64,000 nt of DNA from Metallyticus violacea (Eukaryota > Arthropoda > Insecta > Mantodea > Metallyticidae), in contig CM060846.1 in NCBI GenBank assembly GCA_030762175.1, positions 303,772,512 to 303,836,511 of the forward strand, given 5' to 3'. Below the pieces are notes generated by a model. It had not been told where the DNA came from and searched no databases. It saw only the letters and a program-made list of their open reading frames with translations. Below, in pieces: positions 34,401 to 46,400 of this stretch (positions are counted from its first letter, which is position 1; every line of letters begins with the position of its first letter). Both the position numbers and the translations under genes were made by a program.

Positions 34401-37400
34401 GAAGAAGAAGAAGAAGAAGGAGGAGGAGGAGGAGGAGGAGGAGGAGGTGGAGGAGGGGAGGGGGGAAAGCTGCAACATATAACAATTTACTTTTCTAAAA
34501 CAAGTAAATTTAGATTAACAACAATCAGAAGAGAGAAAAAAAATTACCCAATCTACATACTACTATTATATTTTGATGTAATATACAAGATATTCAGGTG
34601 ACTGAAAGGATATACATGTATTTATGCTCAAGTGCACAACATAATTTATTTTTTACATACACTGCATACATTTTATATTTCTATGCTCACATCATCTTTA
34701 AAAAGACGAACACATTTTCTGTATTAATTAAAATGTAAACTGGAACTTGCACAGTGAAGCTAATCATATTAATTGATATCATTGTACGATTCAGTTGAAC
34801 TACACACTCTTAAACTTCACTTACTTTTCATAAATGTATGGAACCGGTTTCCAAAACATTTAGTTCCCATCTTCAGTCAGGCTGAAATTCAACTGAACTT
34901 CTTGAATATTGTACTTATGAAGCTGTTGACAATGGAGTGGCAATATAACCTAAACTTAGGTATTCATTTTTTACACTAAACTCCATTCACTTACAGTCAT
35001 GTGCAAGTGAATGGAGTTTAGTGTAAAAAAGGAATACCTAAGTTTATGAACTTTTTGAGTTGAACTTTAGCCTGGCTGAAGATGGGAACTAAATGTTCTG
35101 GAAACCGGTTCCATACATTTATGAAAAGTAGGTGAAGTTTTAAGAGTGTGTAGTTCAACTGAATCAACAATGATATTAATTAACATTTTCTGTACTTTGG
35201 TGGTCAAAAGGTGGGTGGGGTGTATGCAGCTATTCTGTGTACTGCTGCTTCTACTCTACTTCCATAAATGTGGAAGGATAAAGTAGATGCATTGTATTTA
35301 TTGCTACTAAATTAATAACTATTATGTTCAGGAACAGCAAGAAAATCAAAGTTAATAACTTTAACAGAATCATGTAAGGAAAGCATTTCCTTTCTGTGCT
35401 ACCATTTTTCAGAAGCACATAGGTAACCATTTTTGGCTCAGGAAAAGTTGAAAATGGTGTTGAATAAAGCTCAATACATAGCCAATGAACCTGAAAACAA
35501 GACTTTGGCTCTGGCCATGCCTATTTTCTGTATACTAAGCACCTTTTATTAAGTATATATTCTATTTGGGTTAGTCTGTTAGAATAATGATTATGGAACG
35601 TATTTGTTAAAATACAAGACCTTCACTGTAAATGATTATGGAGTTTATAATTCTTTATAACTTAAACTTGCTTGTCGTTTGCCATCAATTCTAAGCTGTG
35701 GGTGAATTATGGCAGATGATTACCAATTGAAGACCATAGCTAGATGCTTCAATTAATGATTAAGCAGAAAATGAACTCGGAAACTTTACCATATGCATTT
35801 TTCAAAAAGTTGGTACTGGTTACACATGTTAAAAAATTTTTCCTGTTGAGAAAAAAGGCCCAACATGCATGTTTACAGGGTTCAGGTCTCCAAATCAAGA
35901 CATGCTACAATATTGTCAAGATTAGCTCTCCACAAGTGCTATGGATTTAAGCAGTGTCAAGCTGCAGTATAAGTGCATTAACCCCCTCACCTTCAGAGGA
36001 CCCAGGAGATGGGACTGGTGATTTCACTCTACAACTTGCTTTCTCACAGTAAAAGTGCATGAACTCAATTTAAAAAACATTCAAGGGATCCCAGTCAGGT
36101 AGTTTGGAGATATCTGAGGCTTCAGAGGCTAACATTTCCATCATCAGAGAACTCAATATCTCCAGACACGGCTGGAATCCCATACAAGTTTGTTCACAGT
36201 ATGCTGTCAGGAAAGCTTTAGTTCTTGATGTAATGGGACTGGAAACTTTTAGGTAGGCAACTTTTGAGTAGGTTGTAAGATGCTGGGTGTTATATATTTT
36301 GTTATATCATTGGTGCTAAATATAAATATATATATATTGTTAGTTAGCATTGGAGCCTGGCCCCTTGTATATTCCATTAGGTTACTACTGATGAACCAGG
36401 GACTAGGGTTCAAAATTAATAATCATGTATGGCTATTTGTGAAATAATGGATAATTGTAAATTTTAATCATAACGTATATGTGTTTGTTTGAAATAAATT
36501 CATTCATTCAGTAACCCTTCTTCCAGAATGTGTCTTTTAACTAAGTAAGGATTTTGCTCCACCATAAAGCAACCAAATATGGACAACTCTTCACATCAAG
36601 GTTGTTTGAAAAAATTAAGATTGACTACTTCATCATGGGTGGGCAGAGCTGATGATAGCTTGATATATTACAATAGGAATTCCTACCTGGTCTGATGGTC
36701 AGCATTGCTGGCTGCAGCTTGGGGAGTTTTGAAATTGATTCCCAATACCTATTTGAAAATTTTCGAGTTAGAAAGATCTGGTACAGAGTTCACCTAGTCC
36801 TGTGAAGATAATAGAGCAGATGCCTTATGGAGATATGGCATCCTTTAATGTGTAAAGTCATATGATGACAACCAGTAAAATGCCTGTGCTGATCACATGT
36901 CCCTCTGCTAGAGGACACAACAGTCACCACTGTGGGCCCTATCTTTTTGTCACAATGTGTTGCAATGGCTTGCTTCCCTGCCTCAAAGGCCATATTTAAC
37001 GTACTACTTGCATAATTTTTTTTCAACTGTTGGGAAATATTGCTTTGCCACTCATTTGCCAAGAGTTTCCAGCACACTAGTACATCAGATAGCTTAATTA
37101 TTCATTTCTCTGCCTAAATGGCACTTCTGTCAATATATAGTTGGACTGAACACATAAGTCCAGCAGCTCAACTCCTTGGCACTAGAGAACTATCTTCACT
37201 AATTCTCTTCCTGTATTGGTACACTAACTGCTAAATACATATTCCAGTAATAATAAAGGTGGAAATGTAAATTATGATCAAATCCCTCTCTACATAATCT
37301 GTAAAGAGAGACTGTTCTATTTTTGAAGTCTAGAACATATTACATTTTCCATGACCAATTCACACACAAACACTCATCAGATGATGGATGAAATGTTTTG

Positions 37401-40400
37401 TTCACACAGAGCTTGTGGTGGAAACCTTGAACTGCAAAGCAAGTTATTGTATCTTAGGTAGATTTTAAGATCGTTTCACTGTGTTGATTCCTACATTCAT
37501 CATTAAAAGTTATTGTATATCTGAACTGATATCCTATGTTCATCAATTTGATATCATCACTGCAGAGATGCAGAAGTCACTGCAAATTTGCCTACTTTTC
37601 TTTTGAGGATCTTTCAACATTTTTTCATATATAGTGGTAGAGGTCAATATAAGGTAGAAGAGGTCAATAATAAATGTAAATGTAGTCTTCATAGAAGAAC
37701 ATCTCTCTGGCAAGTTCATAAATAAGCATTTTTATTTTATGCAAGGTATTTTCTTCAGAAAAACATCTTTACTTTTTCAATGTAATTGAGATTCTCTCAC
37801 ATGATTTCCAGTTCATATGCAAGGACTGGTGTAATTTTACACTTCAATAATTTCCAGCTTGTTAGCTAACCAATATTCCAGTGAAGGAAATAAAGCTATT
37901 GGCAGAAGGTAATCTGAAACTTTCCAAGACTCTTCAAATGGAGAAGACAAAATCAGCAACCATCATTTATAACTTCTATAATGTAAGACAATAAAGAAAA
38001 CTTTTTTAATACAGATGAAAAAAAAAAAAGAGAGAAATAAATACTTTCATCAATGGGAAATGCACTTCCAAAATACATGCTCTCTAGCCCACAGCATGGA
38101 TGGCTTGGAAGCATTTCCTGACATGGAAACATGAATAAAAAATTTAAGTGATGTACCCCTATCTGCTAGTGATGAAGCATGGCCAAAACCAAAAACCTTA
38201 GCTGCCCAATTTATGATTTGAATTAATTCCATGATGTCAAAGTATTTAGACCATAAGTTACTGTACTGAGTGAAATTACAAAAGCCATTCAATTAATCTT
38301 ATTTTGATTTAAAGTAAAACACTAAAAATCATGTTGTCACATTAAAACTCTCTTTAAGTTTGACAAACACACTTATAAAAGTAATTTTGGTACATGTTTC
38401 ATGAGGTACATTCCTCAAGAGTCTTCTCTTGAGTCGTCGTTTGGGTTGACAATGTAAGGAATGTACCTCACGAAACATGTACCAAAATTACTTTTATAAG
38501 TGTGTTTGTGAAACTTAGAAAGTTTTAATGTGACGACATGATTTTTAGTATTTTACTTTAAATCAAAATAAGATTAACAAAAGTTTCACTGTGTAGATTC
38601 CGACATTCTGTAAACATAATCCATTCAATTACTTTGTACAGCACGCAGGTCAGATTGTTTTCACACAGTGTTCAAGGGTGCACTGTGCATTCAAAATAAA
38701 CAAAGCTTTAGCTTAAATATTTTAATAACATCTCTGTAGGTTCTCCCTTTCACTTTTTTCAACACCTATACATACTTATAAGACAAGATGACTGACTGTT
38801 CAGGCACCCACATTGCTTCTTTCAAGGCATTTGTACTGTGTGTGCACCGGACTGTGCTATAAGATATTGGCTTCCTTGATGCATGTGCATTGACTATTGC
38901 CATCTGTTTTCCTTTGCACTTTTGTTTCCTTTCCCTCTACTTCAGCATGGTTTACTCTCCAAATTAATTTGTGACCATTCTACACATGTCAGAAATTTAC
39001 TTGTCTTTTTTGTTTCTCTTTAATTGTTTTTATTGTGAATCAGTGGTTGTTCAAGATTTTATTACTCTAGAGCTTTTGAATTTGTGTACTTTTATTTTTA
39101 TGGATGTAACTTTTATTCTGTTAGTGGATGAATTCAGTGACTTTGCAAACAAGAGGAACATGTCACATACTGGTTATAAGTGTTTGTAAACCAGTTACAA
39201 CAATCTAACAATAAAGATTAAATTGTGCAATATGTAGTTAGACTTCTTTCCTAAATAAGCATGAGCTTTTAAGGCATTTTAATCAATTCTGAGAATTACT
39301 AACAGATTTAACATCCATGCAAAATATAAATGTCTCTTTATCCCAGAGTCATGATTTAGAGTGTAACATGACCAAATCTGGAAAAGTAAAATAATGTGAC
39401 ACAGATTCAACTTGTATTATTTGAGTTGGGGATTCTAAGCCTTGAATTTAAGTTAAGCTAATCAACACATTGGAGTGCCCAGTAGCCAATAAGCAGAACA
39501 GCTCTACACTTGAAAGGCCTGGCTTCAGTATTTGCTTATTCTTGAAGGTAAGGTAATTTTATTAGTTGAATGTAATATGGTAATAACAGCCATTCACAAT
39601 GATATAATATAAGAATTGTAAGAAGTTCTACACCTACAAATGTTTATGCTAGGGATGACTTATGCAGTAAAGTTTGTGTCAAATTGATCCATGTTGTGAC
39701 AATATAATAACTAGTTTTTATACCATGCAATAACCAGAAGGATTTTGAGCTATTTGGTAAATACTCCTTGGATGGAAGAGCAATTCCAGTTGACATGCCT
39801 AATTTAACAAAGCAGGATTCAAACCTGCTAGTTTAGTGCAATATCTAAGCAAAATAGGACATCAAAATGTCCTGTTTCCATTTTAATTAATCATTTAGTT
39901 TAAGTAAATGCCCATTTTTACTTGTATTTTAGTTATCCTCAAGAAATATAATTTAATTTCATGAAAGCTTAATTTTGCTTTTATTACCAATGATAAAGAA
40001 AAGTTGTTCAATATAAAGACAGACAGGCAGCTTCAGTATAACTGATTAAATTGCTTTCTAACCCATGACTTAATGCACAAAGGTTGATTTAAAATGTGGC
40101 CCCCAATTTTCATCTTTGAACAATTTCATCATTCCAAACCAATATCATCACATCATATTCTGCTTTTGCTTAGTGCTTGTCTGTTGATTTATATTATTTT
40201 GGTCTTCACATGAGTTTGTAAGTTTTAATTTCAGCTGCTAGTTCCTATTTTTATAATATTGATGAGTTTTGTATTTTGTTTCAAATTCTTCTTGTTAAGA
40301 TTTCATTAATAACAGCTAATCAAAACTTCCTATGCATAAATATGATGGCATAATAACTCTACTCATAGCAAATGCAAATATAGGACAATGTCAGATTTTA

Positions 40401-43400
40401 CCAAACTACCACTTGTTGCAAGGATTCTTAATAGAGCAATTAATTTCTACTTATGAAAGCTTCTGTTCCATTAAAGAAATACATTAATCAATTACATAAT
40501 AAGCTAATGAATATGATATTTTAAGATATACTATTAGAATGAAAAGCAATTAGCCAAATTGCTCAGATAAAGAGCATTACAGTAAACCAACAGTGCCTGC
40601 ATATAGGATAGTTTGTGGACAGCAGCGTAAATCTTTTTGCCCACATACAGGTAGATTCCCCACCAAGACCATCCTTTTTTTAACCTAATTGTATGTAATT
40701 AACCAATTTAAATAAATAAATATATTTTCAGACCTCTTTTCCAAGCTATTTTGATACCTGCATATGAAAGTAAGCATCTCTTGATGCATTTCCCTTGGAG
40801 AAATCAATACTCTTGTGATGGATATAAATTTTATATTCTCTTGGATGCAAGGATTTCTTCCATGCATCTCATTTTTTGAAAATCTGAAGATAGGAATAAC
40901 ATATCCTAAACTTAGGTATTCATTTTTTTACACTAAACTCCACTTACTTACACAATAGTAAGACACGTTTCTGGAGAATCTCTCCCATCTTCAGTTGCTC
41001 ACCAAACCACCATTACTCGAAACGATGGCTGGACACCCAGATGTTTCTGTGGTGGCCTCTGTTGGTTGAAGTAGGAAATTGCTGAGTTCATCCATAGGAG
41101 GAAACTCAAAATTCATTAGGTTTTCTCTTTTTTTAATATAAAAATAAATTTAGATTAACAACAATCAGAAGAGAGAAAAAAATTACCCAAACAACATATT
41201 ACTATTATATTTTGATGTAATATACAAGATATTCAGTTGACTGAAAGGATATACATGTATTTATGCTCAAGTGCACAACATAATTTATTTTTTACATACA
41301 CGGCATACATTTTATATTTCTAAGCTCACATTATCTTTAAAAAGATGATATTTTTTAATATAAAAATAGAGAAAACCTAATGAATTTCAAGTTTCATCCT
41401 ATGGATGAACTCAGCAATTTCCTACTTCAACCAACAGAGGGCACCACAGAAACATCTGGGTGTCCAGCCATCATTTCGAGTAATGGTGGTTTGGTGAGCA
41501 ACTGAAGATGGGAGAGATTCTCCCGAAATGCATCTTACTTTTAAGTGGAGATTAGTGTATAAAAAATTAATACCTAAGTTTAGGATATATTACCACTCCA
41601 TTGTCAACAGCTTCATAAGTACAATATTTAGAAATAACATGTCGTTAAGTTGAGATTCGATACATGCATAATTACTAATTCCTTTGTACTGGAATAACAG
41701 ATTCTAATGAAATGCAGGCCAAGTGTGCTGGAGCTATCATGTTGCCAAAAAAAAAAAAACAGCAAAGTTATATCCTCTTATAATTCCACAAAGGACACAA
41801 AATAATTGTTGCATGTACTTTAAATTTATCTATTTTTAAAACCTGAAAAATTACTTGACCAAGGGAGAAGGAAGTGGTAAAGGAAGTAACAGCAAGTTAG
41901 CAGAAATCAGCCCTGCAGTTTAGCCAGGGAACAAAATAAGTTTAGGAGATGGATCTGAGGTGATCCTTTGATGCTGTGATAAGTGACATTATTTGGGTAG
42001 ATAAATTACTCTCATGCCACTAATTAATTACCACCCTAACTTCTCACCATGGAGGAGCACTTTATGAGCAAGACCAGGTGTCTATGAGCTTCACTGTTGA
42101 TCATTTTGAGAGTTTAAATCTCTGAAGATGAAACTAAGCTTCCTCTGGAAAAACAAAAAAAAAAAACAAAAAAACAAAAAAAAAGATACTGGAGTCTTCT
42201 GCATTGTATACAGCAGACCAATGGACCATGGATCATGGTTTATGCATCACATACTTTCACATACAAAGCATGAACTTGTTGCAAGAAGCATTGAACAGAT
42301 TTTAGAAGAATTTTCTGATTGAAAGGCAAAATTCCCTCAGTGACCAATTTTCACTTTTGGTCAGAATTTTAGCATTTACATCTCCACCTCTCAGTTCCTG
42401 GATCATATACTGGAATTGTGTATAATCTTAATGCTGAGGAAAACTATTTCTAACTACTTTTAACTTCAAGTGCCAACTTCATTAATTCATTAATCTAATG
42501 CACCTTAAAATACCCAGGGAAGTGCACATTCTACTGCATATCATATTTCACACCTAAGGCCAATGCCAAGAGTACCAGAAGTATGAAATGTGTAGCCATG
42601 ACTGGATTTTTCAGTGATATTCCGTTGTTGATATAACTTACTCATATATTATATGCCATTAATTTACTAAAAAAATATATAACTGTAAAGTGAAATAATA
42701 TCAAGGTGTAGCTGAGCCCAAGTCTTCTGGATATTCTGGTAGGAAATTCCTGATGAACTGAAGATAAGGGTTTAGTGGTTGATTACATAAAATTCAAGAA
42801 ATTAAAATTTGTTTTTGATTAATAATAAATTCAATATGACTCACTGAGTTATGACTTATGTTATGACAAATCTAATACAAATTCTAGGTAATACAGCAAT
42901 ACTCCTTTCTGCCTGTTCATTTCCCAAAGACCTCTTTACCATGAAATAATTTTGTAGGCCCATAAAACATTCTCCTCCTCCTTCTTCTTATTTTAAATCA
43001 AGTGCAAAATATGTTTCTGATACCTAAGAAACTGCACAATATGCAATTAGTTAACTTATGACTTAATAGGTGGGAAAAAAATTATAATAGAATTTTAAGT
43101 TCCTTTATTTGCTGTTGCTAAAATATTTCCTAATGAATTGAATGTCTATTTGTTATATAGAAAATTCTTTACTTTTGCCTCTGAATTTTGTACTTATGAT
43201 GCCACAAATAAGACTTAATTGTTATTTCATTTCCTAATAGTAAAACAGTCGAGAAAAGCAATCAAGTACATTTGACCATGTATGCAGCATTCTCATTGCT
43301 GCTTATATGCATGTCACAATACACATTGTATCATTGTGTTGCATTAACCACAATATGCAGTAGCAACATTGCTCCCTTCTGTGCAAATGATCAATCATGA

Positions 43401-46400
43401 AATAATCTAAATGGAAATTTTATAATGCTAATCTCTGCTGACAGATGGACAGAGGATTAAGGAGTTATCAAAATGTGACAAGAGGATGAAGGATTAAGGG
43501 ATTATAGAAAAGCACATGGTCTATTAACAACAGCCACATCTTTTAGTTAAAGTAAATTAGTCTTCTTACAGTTCCTGCATTACCCAATCTAATTCCCTGA
43601 TGCATCAAAAGGAACATTGTGCAATGCCTATATAGCTACATAACTTGGAACAAAATGCTGGTCTTGCATGGCAGCAGAAAATAAGAAATGTAAACAAAAT
43701 AAGGTTAATGCTCATAATGAAAGTTAATATTTTAGAAGAAAGAAGAAAAAAATTCAGAATATTCTTAAAGATTTTAATATCAGGTTGGCACTGATTAATG
43801 GATTTAATTTTAAATACTTACTGATAGATAATGTTAATGGCAGTATTCCACAAGAGGAAAAAGCAGGTATTTACAAAATAAATTGTGCAGAATGTGAAAA
43901 AATCTACATTGGAAAAACAAAGAGAAACATAGGCACACAGTTAAAGTTTCAGGATCATAAAGTACAAGCAAATGGAGAAATCAGCATTAGCATATCATTT
44001 TTGGACACAAAATCATGACATAATAAATAAAGCAAAATTATTAAAGTCAGTACAAGGACCTATGGAACTAGCAATCTGGGAGAAAATCTACATCTACAAA
44101 TATAAAGACAGTCTAATGAGCTTCGATGATGCCGGAGATGAAAATGTAAACGTATACTACAAGTTTATCACACCGCCACCAGAGCAGAATACACATTCCC
44201 ACAGCTCAATGAATGATCGACAGTTAAATTTTAGCCTGGCTGAAGATGGGAACTAAAAGTTCTGGAAATCAGTTCCATACATTTATGAAAAGTAAGTGAA
44301 GCTTTAAGAGTGTGTAGTTCAACTGAATCACACAATGATATCACTTAATATTACCAATGTTACTCTGTATCCTGGTACATTGTTTGCGATTTGTCAGGTA
44401 TGGTTTTAATAAGTCAAGCATTTCCCCCTTATATCACAGTTATCAAGTTTTATCAATAATAGATACACTATCGAATGTCTTTGATAAATCAAGAAAGAGT
44501 CCCATCACTATTTCCCCATTGTCCAAGTGTGCAAATGCTTCATGGATTAGCTCTACCATAGCTGTGAGTGTTGATTCCTAAAGCCATGCTGAGTACTAAG
44601 AAGTAAATTATGTTTATTGAAGAAACTGATCAATCTGGTATTTATAACTTTCTCAAGCACTTTACCAAATACAGTTGTTCATGTACCAGCAGCAATACCT
44701 ACCAAATTACTCATGAGGATGATATACAGTATACTACACATTTACATATAATATATTTTTTATTATAAATTATAAACTAAAGTAAAGACAATGATAAATT
44801 TTTAAAATATAGATATGTTAAAACAATTTTCATGCATTAAAACTTGCATTATAATTACTGCCATCTATTACATTTATTTTTTTTTTGTAAAAATTAGACA
44901 CTATGACCTATATTCATTGAAACGTATTAGGCTGTGAAGAGCAACTGTGTTTCTGTGGGTGATGAGGCAGGTGCATCTTGTACTTAAAGTTAGTATCCCA
45001 ATCCTGCCACACCAAAAAGTGCATTTACTTTCATAGCTGAAATAGCACCAAGAATGGCAACATAGTGTGCCGACATCATAACAGCAAGAAATGCAATAAA
45101 TGAACAAAAATCATAGTCACAGTTATTCAGATTCAAATGTTTCCTATATTCACAGTCCATGAAATTTTATACAAATAACCAATATACGCTTTCAGATTGT
45201 TTGATAAAATGCATTACATAGTACTATACAGAAGCAGGGTTAAAGGGTGAAGTTCAGTTAGGCAAGTTTCTTAAACTAAACTTTAGCAAACATATAACCT
45301 AATTGGATCCTAACATAAGTAAATATACATTTTAAAGAGTTCCTCATGAAGCTTAATCTAACTTATGAGTTAAATTTTAAAATTGTGATCGCAGGCATGT
45401 ATTCCACTTTAATCTTAAAATGTAATGCACAAGTTAGGTTTAAACTTACGTGTGGTATTAGCAGACTTAACAGTCTTGTACTTACGAAGCTGTTGACAAT
45501 GGAGTGGAGCTGTTGACAATGGAGTGGAGTACCAAAGAAACTGTCAACAGATGCCCTGAAACTTCTTAATTTGCAACATAAATCCATACAATTTACTATA
45601 GAAGAAGAAAGAAATGGGTGGCTACCATTTTTAGATTTAAAAATTATAAGAAATGGAGATGGTTTAAATTTTGGAATTCACAGAAAAGAAACACATACAG
45701 AAAACTACATTAAAAATAAGAGTTATAACCCCATTCCACATAAATATGCAATTTTTTACAGTTTGGCACACAGATTGATGAATATTCCACTCACAAAAGC
45801 AGAACACAAAATGGAATATAAACAAATAATACAGACAGCTATAAAGAATGGTTTCAACAAGGACACGGTGATAAAAATTATCAAAAAATCAAAAAGACAA
45901 AAAGAGATAAGGGAAGTTTCCACATTGAAAAATATAAAAGAAGAATTCAAATTCAAAAGTTTCACATACCATCCAATTTACCACAACAAGTTCAAAAAAA
46001 TCTTCAAAGAACATAGAATAATTTTAGCCCCAAGGAACAGATACAACATCAAGAATTTGTTAGGTTGCACTCTAAAAGACCCCATACCACCAGAACAGAA
46101 ATCAGGAATTTATGAAATAAAATGTGCAGATTGTGAACAGAGCTACATAGGAAAAACAAAAAGAAATTTGGAAATTCGAAGGAAAGAACATTTTAGAAAC
46201 ATTCAATTTAAACAGGTGGATAAATCAGCAGTGGCAGCTCACTTTTGGACCAAAAATCATGAAATAAAACCGGGAATAAAGCTGTTGAAACATCTTCACA
46301 GCCCTTTGGAGTTGTCCACTTGGGAAAGAATTTTCATATTGAAAAATAAACAAAGCCTAATGAATTTCGAGTTTCCTCCCATAGACGAGCTCAGCGACTT

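Larger units (their letters stand above)
34735..35192. mobile_element. ORF-less inverted hammerhead pair (type-1 ends)
   Basis: Mirror layout: GAACTTGCACAGTGAAGCTA terminus, AACTACACACTCTTAAAC module, minus hammerhead, centre palindrome (34938-34986 with 35003-35046, AAACTCCATTCACTT/AAGTGAATGGAGTTT), plus hammerhead, GTGTGTAGTTCAACTGAATC. No RT or GIY-YIG codons. Confidence 0.8.
40880..41625. mobile_element. Inverted hammerhead pair (type-2 ends) split by a 205-bp insertion
   Basis: Arms 40880-41128 and about 41360-41625 are inverted. Each keeps only the last PLE codons (ATGAATTT...CCTATGGATGAACTCAGCAA), a hammerhead-like motif and the type-2 terminus (CTAAGTTTAGGATAT; CCATTGTCAACAGCTTCATA). 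No RT or endonuclease core. Confidence 0.8.
43735..44345 (+). mobile_element. Penelope-like copy D, 5'-truncated
   Basis: GIY-YIG region, hammerhead-like motif and type-1 terminal module (TTTAAGAGTGTGTAGTTCAA) ending near 44345. Closest to PLE-A. Confidence 0.85.

Noticed and set aside
37370..37440. Hammerhead-like CATCAGATGATGGATGAAATG
   Set aside because: No stem II between a CUGANGA and a GAAA on either strand; a chance resemblance.
38050..38292. 80-residue minus-strand frame as an extra HSDL1 exon or a small gene
   Set aside because: The HSDL1 exons flanking it already join in phase, and the peptide has no recognised family or splice signals.
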